Below, piece by piece: positions 36,022 to 45,477 of a stretch of 64,000 bases of DNA. A model generated the notes under the pieces. The model ran no database searches. It was not told the origin of the DNA and saw only the letters and a list, made by a program, of their open reading frames with translations. Numbering within the stretch: position 1 is the first letter of the stretch; each line of letters opens with the position of its first letter. This stretch comes from Tragulus kanchil (taxonomy: Eukaryota; Chordata; Mammalia; Artiodactyla; Tragulidae). Where the stretch lies: assembly GCA_022376925.1 (NCBI GenBank), contig JAIOJX010000005.1:90617001-90681000 (forward strand), in the 5' to 3' direction. A program made the position numbers and the translations under genes.

Positions 36022-36531
36022 TGTCCCGACCCGCGGGCTTCGTCAGCGCAGACCTAGGATTCGTAAACGCAGGCCCTAAAGTGGGGGAGTGGGAATTGAG
36101 AGGACAAGAGACGCGAGAAACGGAGACAACACAAGCGTCTGATCAAGTCTCGTTTCATTGCGGAAACAAGGGGGTATTTATACTACACAGAAACAGGAAG
36201 GAGCTAATCATAAGCCAATCGTGTAAAGGTCAGATGCACATGCGCTTCCGACCCCATAGGAATGCAAGGGAAGCACGCACTGATCACGAGCACGGAAACT
36301 AGGAACCACCTATCAGAGCAATATGCACACGCCTTAAACCACACCCCCCTACATCCACCAAGCGCCATCTTTATGCAAACATGACGATGCTCCTAAACTA
36401 GAGGCTGCAAAGTGCGGCCAGGGCTCATGCGTGAAAGGCTCCGCTAGGCGCCATCCCAAGCGGCGCACCCCCGTAGCATTCATGTGTGGGAGGCTACAGA
36501 GTATGGCCGGTCCGCCCCGCGGTCCCGGACA
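36022..36531 (-). mobile_element. Solo LTR of an endogenous retrovirus (class II-like)
   Basis: A 510-base CpG-rich block starting tgtcccgacc and ending gtcccggaca, that is TG...CA with short inverted ends. It is flanked by a 6-base duplication cttttc (36016-36021, 36532-36537). On the minus strand it has a TATA box (agtataaatacccc, about 36177-36190 on +) followed by a gaaacgagacttgatcagac stretch, as in betaretrovirus-like (ERVK) LTRs. No internal viral genes are present. It interrupts a MIR. Preserved CpGs suggest a young insertion. Confidence 0.8.
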
Positions 36532-36537
36532 CTTTTC

Positions 36538-36695
36538 ACCCTGAGTTTCCTCATCTTTAACATGGGGATAATAGTATTATCTACTCCAGTAGGGTTGTTG
36601 TGAGGATTAAACAAGTTAATTCATGTGTACCACCAAAGCATTTAGCCCGTGCCTGACTCAGAATAAGCACCTAATAAATATGAGATATTATGTGT
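36538..36695 (+). repeat. MIR SINE interrupted by the LTR
   Basis: ctgagtttcctcatctttaa, ggttgttgtgaggattaaac and agaataagcacctaataaat follow the MIR consensus. Repeated at 37701-37858. Confidence 0.85.
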
Positions 36696-36788
36696 CCAGG
36701 CATGCTTTGTGACCTAGCTCATGGTAAGTTTTTGTAAATTGTGTGCCTGAATAGAATGCATGTGCTATTTGTTATGGGTGCACATGTA

Positions 36789-36833
<45 letters not shown>
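36789..36833. repeat. CA microsatellite with CG core
   Basis: acacac...cgcgcg...acacac run. Repeated at 37951-37996. Confidence 0.97.
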
Positions 36834-36836
<3 letters not shown>

Positions 36837-36889
36837 ATCAAGCTTGATCATCTTCCACATTCTTTTCAATTTTTCTTTTTTTTTTTAAA

Positions 36890-36988
36890 TAAGAAAGTTT
36901 TTTTTTTTTTTTGGACCACTTCTAGTGGTCTTTCATTTATTTATTGTCATCCATCTTTGTTCTTTGGCCTGTGTGGGCCTCCCATCGC
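36890..36988 (-). mobile_element. Long-tail SINE, cut at junction
   Basis: Only the tail part (ggaccacttctagtggtctt ... gggcctcccatcgc) is present before the sequence jumps back to DNA matching 35826. The complete copy is at 38039-38334. Confidence 0.88.
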
Positions 36989-37183
36989 AAAAAGAAAATA
37001 CTAGAAGAAATATGACCACATGGCAAAACTTATCAGTTCAGTGTGCTAAGGCTGTGTTTTTGCACGTATCTTAAAAATTTTTCTTTGTTTAAAAAAAAAA
37101 TTGTGTATCTGCAGACCACATTAGCCTGAACCACAGTCCAGTTTATCAGTTGATGATTCAGGCAATTTTCTTTATTTCTTTTC

Positions 37184-37694
37184 TGTCCCGACCCGCGGGC
37201 TTCGTCAGCGCAGACCTAGGATTCGTAAACGCAGGCCCTAAAGTGGGGGAGTGGGAATTGAGAGGACAAGAGACGCGAGAAACGGAGACAACACAAGCGT
37301 CTGATCAAGTCTCGTTTCATTGCGGAAACAAGGGGGTATTTATACTACACAGAAACAGGAAGGAGCTACTCATAAGCCAATCGTGTAAAAGGTCAGATGC
37401 ACATGCGCTTCCGACCCCATAGGAATGCAAGGGAAGCACGCACTGATCACGAGCACGGAAACTAGGAACCACCTATCAGAGCAATATGCACACGCCTTAA
37501 ACCACACCCCCCTACATCCACCAAGCGCCATCTTTATGCAAACATGACGATGCTCCTAAACTAGAGGCTGCAAAGTGCGGCCAGGGCTCATGCGTGAAAG
37601 GCTCCGCTAGGCGCCATCCCAAGCGGCGCACCCCCGTAGCATTCATGTGTGGGAGGCTACAGAGTATGGCCGGTCCGCCCCGCGGTCCCGGACA
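37184..37694 (-). mobile_element. Solo LTR, duplicate of 36022
   Basis: Second copy with the same 6-base flanks. It has one extra A near 37388 and an a/c change near 37371. It is part of the tandem pair at 35826-38150, so it does not form a provirus with the first. Confidence 0.8.
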
Positions 37695-37951
37695 CTTTTC
37701 ACCCTGAGTTTCCTCATCTTTAACATGGGGATAATAGTATTATCTACTCCAGTAGGGTTGTTGTGAGGATTAAACAAGTTAATTCATGTGTACCACCAAA
37801 GCATTTAGCCCGTGCCTGACTCAGAATAAGCACCTAATAAATATGAGATATTATGTGTCCAGGCATGCTTTGTGACCTAGCTCATGGTAAGTTTTTGTAA
37901 ATTGTGTGCCTGAATAGAATGCATGTGCTATTTGTTATGGGTGCACATGTA

Positions 37952-37999
<48 letters not shown>

Positions 38000-38038
38000 A
38001 TCAAGCTTGATCATCTTCCACATTCTTTTCAATTTTTC

Positions 38039-38334
38039 TTTTTTTTTTTAAATAAGAAAGTTTTTTTTTTTTTTTGGACCACTTCTAGTGGTCTTTCATT
38101 TATTTATTGTCATCCATCTTTGTTCTTTGGCCTGTGTGGGCCTCCAATCGCAATGGCCTCTCTCATCGCAGAGCACTGGCTCTGGGTGCACACGCTCCAG
38201 AGCTCCGGCTCGGTAGTTGGACACATCAGTCCAGCCACTCCGCGGCATGTGGGATCTTCCCAGGCCAGGGATCGAACCGACACCCCTTGCACTACAAGGC
38301 AGTGTCCTTACCCACTGGACCACCAGGGAAGCCC
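38039..38334 (-). mobile_element. Long-tail SINE, complete copy
   Basis: Full element with tcaatttttc target-site duplication at 38029-38038 and 38335-38344. Confidence 0.9.
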
Positions 38335-38662
38335 TCAATTTTTCATTTGCTTAATCTCACAGGAAAGAGATGTGCTATGATCACATACAACAATTGTGGA
38401 TTTGTCCATTTCTATTTATATCAATAAATCTTATTTTTTTTGTAATTCTGTTAAGTTTTAATCCATCTATTTGAGGCTATGTTAGTAGGTGCACAAATAT
38501 TTTAACTGTTAAATTATCCTTGCTCTATATTTCTTTGGTTATTAAGTGTCTGTTTTCTGTTATAGTTTATAGCACTTACACTGCACTTTTGGTTTCTTTG
38601 AGGGACTTATTTTAATATGACTTCTTCAGTTTTCTTTTAGTAGGTTTTTATGCAATATACCT

Positions 38663-38885
38663 CTATTTTTTATTTTATTTTTTACAGAGTTTTGTTGTTT
38701 ACTGCCATACATCAACCAGAGTCCTCCATAGGCATACACAGCATTCCTCCCCGAACCTCTCCCCGTCTCCCTCCCCATCTCACCCCTCCAGGTTGCCACA
38801 GAGCCCCTATTTGAGATCCCATAGTCCCACAGCATGTTCCGCTCCCTCACTCCAATGTCCACTAAACCGTTCTCCATGCCCGCCT
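38663..38885 (-). mobile_element. Short L1 3' UTR insertion
   Basis: Starts in T/A-rich sequence, then acagagttttgttgtttact and C-rich 3' UTR text related to 40940-41100. aatatacct at 38654-38662 and 38886-38894 is a probable target-site duplication. Confidence 0.7.
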
Positions 38886-38894
38886 AATATACCT

Positions 38895-40021
38895 TTTTTC
38901 ATTCTTTTAGTTTTTTTTTTTTAAGTCTTTAGTTTTGATGTCTATAAAACGTCAAACGGCTGAGTGTTCCTTTCTTTCTTTCTTTTTTTCCCAGTCTGAT
39001 TATCTCTGTCTTTTTGTAGGTAGAATCAATTACAGTTATTATGCTTTCTCATATTTTTGCATACATTTCTCTAATTTTTGTGTTTATAATTTCTATTTAT
39101 TCTGATTTTCTCTGTTCTCTTTCCTCTATTTCTTTTTAAAATTTTGGCCTTTTTTTATCGATTTTTTATTTATTTATTTTTCATCCATCTTTATTCTTTG
39201 ACCTGTGTGGGCCTCCCATTGCAGTGGCCTCCCTCGCTGCAGAGCACTGACTCCAGAGCTGGCTTGTACTTGGACACACCTGTCCAGCATGTAGGATCTT
39301 CCCATGCAAGGAATCCAACCAGTGCCACTTGCACTGCAAGGCAGACTCTACCCACTGGACCACCAGGGAAGCCCCCTCTTTCCTTCTTTTATTTTTTAAA
39401 TCTCCTCATGAATTAATCAAGCTTCTGCCATTCTCTTTTATTCCCCTTGACTGATTTGAACATTTAAAATTCTATTTCTATTTATTTAGTAGTTTATCTT
39501 AAATTCTTAACACAATTGACTCAATGTAAGAGACTCACAAGTGAGTCATCTCTACTCTCCTATCAAACATAAATTTTTGAGGTTGCCTTAACTGTAATTC
39601 CTCTCTACTAATGTCTTGTTGCTCTCCAGGATTTTAGTTTTCCTTTAAATAGTAATTATTATTGTTGTTGGTTTTAACTCTCCTTATTCATTATTGTTAT
39701 TATTATATATTTATGTGGACAGTTAATTCACTTACAACTTCACAGTTTCTTTGCTCATGGTTCTTTCTTGTATCTTGCTCCTCCCAGTAGAACATTTGGA
39801 AATAACTCTACTTATTTCACCTAGTTCAAGCTCAAATTCAATGGTAAATCCCTCCCATAGCTGCTCTGCTCTACATTCTCCTTTGCTGTAGCAAGCTAGA
39901 TAAAGCTGGTGTTTTTGACTACAGGTGTGTTCCTGGTCTTTGGTTAATGGGCTTTCCCTTACTATATGTTTTAAATTATTTTGTGATTCTGATTGTTCTG
40001 TCTTCAATTTTTTAGAATTAA
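38895..40021 (-). repeat. Decayed old L1 with SINE at 39157-39375
   Basis: AT-rich DNA with reversed L1 ORF2 phrases (gtctgattatctctgtcttt, attatgctttctcatatttt). A diverged long-tail SINE on the minus strand occupies 39157-39375 (accactggaccaccagggaa...). Nothing else recognisable. Confidence 0.45.
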
Positions 40022-40332
40022 TTAATCAACTAATTTAATTTTGGGATGCACTGGGTCTTCATTGCTGCACAGGCTTTTCTCTAGTTGCAGAGAGCAAGGG
40101 CTACTATAGTTGAGGGCTTCTCAATGTGGTGGCTTCTCTCGTTGCAGAGCACAGACTCTAGGGCACAGGCTCAGTCATTCAAGTTCACTGACTCGAGAAC
40201 ACAAGCTCAATAATTGTAGCACATGGGCTTACTTGCTCCACAGCATGTAGGCACTTCCTGAATTAGGAATCAAACCCATGTCTCCTTTATTGCTGGGCAG
40301 ATTCTTTACCACTTAGCCACCAGGGAAGTGCT
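40022..40332 (-). mobile_element. CHR-1-like SINE
   Basis: gggatgcactgggtcttcat at the left, taccacttagccaccaggga at the right. ctgtcttcaatttt at 39998-40011 and again from 40333 is the target-site duplication. Confidence 0.85.
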
Positions 40333-40449
40333 CTGTCTTCAATTTTGATTATGTTTTTTCTGTCTTTGTGCTTTCTATTTCTTCTTTCATGGCACTAATT
40401 TTAAACATACTTAATTTTATCCAATCCAACTTTATCCAACACTTGTCTT

Positions 40450-40739
40450 TTTTTTTTTAATATTTATTTATTTATTTGGCTATACCATGTGTTGTGGTGC
40501 CTGGGATCTCCAATTTTTTTTTTTTTTAAATATGGAACGCTTCACGATTTGTGTGTCTTCCTTGTGCCGGGGCCACACTAATCTTCTCTGTATTGTGCCA
40601 ATTTTAATATATGTGCTGCCAAAGTGAGCATGATCTTCAGTCTTCATTGTGGCACATGGGATGCTTGCTTGTGGCATGTGGGATCGAGTTCCCTAAACAG
40701 GGACTGGACCTGGGCTACTGGACCACAAGGGAAGTTCCC
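40450..40739 (-). mobile_element. CHR-2-like SINE carrying a U6 insertion
   Basis: Left tail tatttatttatttatttggc, right end ctggaccacaagggaagttc. A 17-base duplication with one mismatch lies at 40433-40449 and 40740-40756. A U6 retropseudogene splits it at 40516-40630. Confidence 0.85.
40528..40630 (-). pseudogene. U6 snRNA retropseudogene
   Basis: Read on the minus strand this follows U6 spliceosomal snRNA over its full length: tgctcactttggcagcacat at the 5' end, aatacagagaagattagtgt in the middle and gaagcgttccata at the 3' end. A T-run at 40515-40527 on the + strand is its poly(A) tail. Several substitutions, including within the normally invariant ACAGAGA-AGC region (AGATTAGTGTGG instead of AGATTAGCATGG), and the tail show a reverse-transcribed pseudogene rather than a working gene. 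It lies inside the SINE at 40450. Confidence 0.92.
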
Positions 40740-40910
40740 TATCCAACTCTTGTCTTAACTGAAGTTCTAGGGATAGGACTACCATCCTGTTGTTTGTTAT
40801 TTGATAATTTTTATTCAAAGTGGATTATTTCTCTGTGTGTTTAATAATTTTACATTATAATTCAATCTTCACTTTGAAACTGCTTCCAGAGTAAATTTGG
40901 GTTTGTTTCT

Positions 40911-41626
40911 CTCTCTCTCTCTTTTTTAATTCTTTATGTTAAAGGTTTTACAGAGTTTTGTTGTTCACAGACCTGTATGCTCCCAGATCAGTCATATGCA
41001 TATCCCTGGTCCCCACCTCCCCAGATCCCCTCATCCCACCCCTCCGGACCATCACCCTAAGTCATTGTGAGGACTCCTGTTCCCTTAGCACAATGACAAT
41101 AGCTATCTTTTCCACAACATGACAGTATAGGTTTCCATGTTACTCCCTCCATGCCTCCCCCTCCCTATTTCTTCCCCACAATGTCCCTATGTCTATGCTC
41201 TGTCTGTTTTTCCATGAGTTCACTTTGTGTGTTATCAAGACCAACCTACTAGATTCCATATATATGTGTTAGTATACTGTACTTGTCTTTCTCTTTTTGA
41301 CTTACTTCACTTTTTATGATAGGTTCTAGAGCCAGCCACTTCATTAGGACTGAGTCTTCTGCATTTCTTTTAACATCTGAGTAGTATTCCATTGTATATA
41401 TGTACCAGGGCTTCTGTATCCATTCATTCGTCGATGGACATCTAGGTTGCTTCCATGTTCTGGCTATTGTATAGAGAGCTGCAATGAACATTGGGGTACA
41501 GGTGCTTCTTTCAGTTTTGATTTCATCAGGATATAGGCCTAGTAGTGGGATTGTTGGGTCGAATGGTGCTTCTATTTTTAGTTTTTTAAGGAATCTCCAT
41601 ACTGTCTTCCATAGAGGCTGTATCAC
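40911..41626 (-). mobile_element. 5'-truncated L1 with 23-bp TSD
   Basis: On the minus strand: the last 125 codons of ORF2 ([20 protein letters not shown] to SILTHIYGI, 41249-41626) without any stop, then the 3' UTR and tail. A perfect 23-base direct repeat flanks it at 40888-40910 and 41627-41649. This family copy keeps the Trp codon that is mutated in the 9231 L1. The part from 41247 is repeated at 42394-42773. Confidence 0.92.
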
Positions 41627-43511
41627 AGAGTAAATTTGGGTTTGTTTCTGCCAGGTACACTAGGAATATTACCATGAGTTTATTTTTTGTCAGTTTATTT
41701 TTTTGGTGGGATTTTACACAAAGTACAAATACCATTTTAAAGCATGTCTCATGAGATTTGACAAATGTATACATTTGTGTAACTATCACCACAGTCAAGA
41801 TATAGAGCCTTTCCATCATCCAAAGATTTCCCACTCCAGCCCAACTTTTAAGATATTATATAATTTTGGGGGTGGTGGTTCTGGACCATGTAACTAGTAT
41901 GAAATATATTTGTGAAGTCCCTAACTCCATCAGGCTAGATTATAACTTTTCCAGAGAGATTTTCTTTTAAACCCTGAACATAATTTAAGACAGTCTTCCT
42001 TGTTATCTTTTGATTTGCTGGTAGGAAAACTCTTCCCCATCCACCCCATCCCTCCATCCCTTGAACCAGCCTTACAGTGTGGTGCAGCTCTTTGCCAATC
42101 TGGCATTTTATAGGTATCTGAGTTACATCTTCTTGCCTTATGCGACCTCAAGGCCTCAAAATCCTATTCCTGATGGGCATTAAACTCAAATATGGTTAGA
42201 AAGACTCACAATGCTGCTGCTGTTTCAGTTACTGGGCCACTACTCTGGTTTATACTACTCTGCCTCTCCTCTTTTAGATTCATTCATTCTAGTGAAGCAT
42301 AACATACATATAGAAAAGCATACAGATTGTACATACATAGCTCAATATCACAAGTGAACATACTGTCTATGTCTTCTGTTCACTTTTACCAAATACTAGA
42401 TTCCATATATATGTGTTAGTATACTGTACTTGTCTTTCTCTTTTTGACTTACTTCACTTTTTATGATAGGTTCTAGAGCCAGCCACTTCATTAGGACTGA
42501 GTCTTCTGCATTTCTTTTAACATCTGAGTAGTATTCCATTGTATATATGTACCAGGGCTTCTGTATCCATTCATTCGTCGATGGACATCTAGGTTGCTTC
42601 CATGTTCTGGCTATTGTATAGAGAGCTGCAATGAACATTGGGGTACAGGTGCTTCTTTCAGTTTTGATTTCATCAGGATATAGGCCTAGTAGTGGGATTG
42701 TTGGGTCGAATGGTGCTTCTATTTTTAGTTTTTTAAGGAATCTCCATACTGTCTTCCATAGAGGCTGTATCACAGAGTAAATTTGGGTTTGTTTCTGCCA
42801 GGTACACTAGGAATATTACCATGAGTTTATTTTTTGTCAGTTTATTTTTTTGGTGGGATTTTACACAAAGTACAAATACCATTTTAAAGCATGTCTCATG
42901 AGATTTGACAAATGTATACATTTGTGTAACTATCACCACAGTCAAGATATAGAGCCTTTCCATCATCCAAAGATTTCCCACTCCAGCCCAACTTTTAAGA
43001 TATTATATAATTTTGGGGGTGGTGGTTCTGGACCATGTAACTAGTATGAAATATATTTGTGAAGTCCCTAACTCCATCAGGCTAGATTATAACTTTTCCA
43101 GAGAGATTTTCTTTTAAACCCTGAACATAATTTAAGACAGTCTTCCTTGTTATCTTTTGATTTGCTGGTAGGAAAACTCTTCCCCATCCACCCCATCCCT
43201 CCATCCCTTGAACCAGCCTTACAGTGTGGTGCAGCTCTTTGCCAATCTGGCATTTTATAGGTATCTGAGTTACATCTTCTTGCCTTATGCGACCTCAAGG
43301 CCTCAAAATCCTATTCCTGATGGGCATTAAACTCAAATATGGTTAGAAAGACTCACAATGCTGCTGCTGTTTCAGTTACTGGGCCACTACTCTGGTTTAT
43401 ACTACTCTGCCTCTCCCTCTTTTAGATTCATTCATTCTAGTGAAGCATAACATACATATAGAAAAGCATACAGATTGTACATACATAGCTCAATATCACA
43501 AGTGAACATAC
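41247..43511. repeat. Tandem pair 12 (41247-42363 / 42394-43511), period 1147
   Basis: 30-base filler (42364-42393) at the junction. Confidence 0.95.
41650..42362 (-). repeat. Old L1M-type relic
   Basis: gacaaatgtatacatttgtg, aactatcaccacagtcaaga and, further on, tagtgaagcataacatacat match reversed L1M 3' UTR text. Repeated at 42797-43511, continuing to about 43850. Confidence 0.6.
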
Positions 43512-43689
43512 TTAGGTAACAAGTACCCAGATAAAGAAAGAGAACATTATAGGAATCTCCTAATATTCTTTCTAACCACTCTCTCCTCCCAAGGAGAATC
43601 ATTATTCTGACTTGTAACATCCTAGATTAATTATGCCTACTTTTGAATTTTACGTAAATGCAATCACACAGCATATTTTCTTTTGCGTT

Positions 43690-43860
43690 TGACTTCCACT
43701 GTTTATCATTGTGTTTCTGAAGCTTACTCATATCATTTCATGTACTTGTAGTTTGTTTATTTTCATTGCTGTATGTTACTTCATTGCATGAATGCAGCAA
43801 TGTAGGTGGACATTTGGTTTATTTCCAGTTTTCTTCTTGGCTTTTGAGCCTGGGATTTCC
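43690..43860 (-). repeat. Old L1 3' part
   Basis: catatcatttcatgtacttg ... ggtggacatttggtttattt matches the reversed end of L1 ORF2. Repeated at 44773-44943. Confidence 0.55.
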
Positions 43861-44426
43861 CTTTCTTTCAAGCTCTGCTGTGTATTTAGTAGGATTTAAA
43901 AAGCATTTCCTGCTCAGTAGTCCTGTATGGTATGTGTCAAGACATGTTTTAGGTTTTGTGGACTGCCAAATCTTCAGACATAAAAGTCATATATTTCATT
44001 TTTTATTGAAATCCTTGATTCTCACCTGATTTACTTTAGCTAATGACATTTCTTTCGACTGATACTGGCAGAAATAGTTTTAATTCCCATGAATGAATAA
44101 TGAATAAATAGAAATAGCAGGATAGACATGATATATGTAATTAATTTTGTAGGTTTGATCTCTTGCTTGGGTGAATTACTGCCTATGCAAGGCCAGTTGA
44201 TGTTATTAAATGCAAAATATTAAAAAGCCATGCTAAAGAAATGGGTGATTGAAGGCAAACGAAAGTGAGAAGTGTGCATTTAGCTATTTGGGTCCAGCAT
44301 CTCTGGGAATGTGAAATGAGAGGAAGCCCCTCTTAATGGCTAAGTGGTATGTTTTCAATAAGTTGCCTGAAGAGTCACTCCAAAGTGGGTCTGTTTTTAC
44401 CCAGCAGAAGCAATTGTTCTACTAGA

Positions 44427-44565
44427 TTAGTGGTTCTCAACTCTTGGGCTCTTTTGCCCCTCAGGGAGTATTTTGCAGTGTCTGGAGACCCTTGCTTAGC
44501 ATGCTATCTAGTGGGTAGAGGCTGGAAATGCTGTTAAACAGAATGCACAGGACAGCTTCACTCCC
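44427..44565 (-). repeat. hAT-type DNA transposon relic, reverse orientation
   Basis: agtggttctcaactcttggg, tgcagtgtctggagaccctt and gaatgcacaggacagc are the reverse of the element type at 23702. Present three times in the window (also near 45510 and 46678) through two overlapping tandem pairs. Confidence 0.55.
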
Positions 44566-45477
44566 AATAGCCCTAGTGAAGTATTTTCCAATGGACCTAC
44601 AGATTACCATACTAAGTAAAGTAAGCCAGACAGAGAAGGACAAAATTATATTGCTCAATATTCTTTCTAACCACTCTCTCCTCCCAAGGAGAATCAATCA
44701 CTTACCAGATTAATTATGCCTACTTTTGAATTTTACGTAAATGCAATCACACAGCATATTTTCTTTTGCGTTTGACTTCCACTGTTTATCATTGTGTTTC
44801 TGAAGCTTACTCATATCATTTCATGTACTTGTAGTTTGTTTATTTTCATTGCTGTATGTTACTTCATTGCATGAATGCAGCAATGTAGGTGGACATTTGG
44901 TTTATTTCCAGTTTTCTTCTTGGCTTTTGAGCCTGGGATTTCCCTTTCTTTCAAGCTCTGCTGTGTATTTAGTAGGATTTAAAAAGCATTTCCTGCTCAG
45001 TAGTCCTGTATGGTATGTGTCAAGACATGTTTTAGGTTTTGTGGACTGCCAAATCTTCAGACATAAAAGTCATATATTTCATTTTTTATTGAAATCCTTG
45101 ATTCTCACCTGATTTACTTTAGCTAATGACATTTCTTTCGACTGATACTGGCAGAAATAGTTTTAATTCCCATGAATGAATAATGAATAAATAGAAATAG
45201 CAGGATAGACATGATATATGTAATTAATTTTGTAGGTTTGATCTCTTGCTTGGGTGAATTACTGCCTATGCAAGGCCAGTTGATGTTATTAAATGCAAAA
45301 TATTAAAAAGCCATGCTAAAGAAATGGGTGATTGAAGGCAAACGAAAGTGAGAAGTGTGCATTTAGCTATTTGGGTCCAGCATCTCTGGGAATTTGAAAT
45401 GAGAGGAAGCCTCTCTTAATGGCTAAGTGGTATGTTTTCAATAAGTTGCCTGAAGAGTCACTCCAAAGTGGGTCTGT

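Larger units (their letters stand above)
35826..38150. repeat. Tandem pair 11 (35826-36988 / 36989-38150), period 1162
   Basis: The junction cuts a SINE after cctcccatcgc. It carries the solo LTR, MIR and CA repeat in both copies. Confidence 0.96.

Noticed and set aside
36022..37694. Provirus with two LTRs (36022-36531 and 37184-37694)
   Set aside because: The DNA between them is MIR, CA repeat and SINE, not viral genes, and each LTR has the same host flanks. It is one solo LTR duplicated by pair 11.
40528..40630. Functional U6 gene
   Set aside because: Poly(A) tail, many substitutions and insertion within a SINE indicate a retropseudogene.
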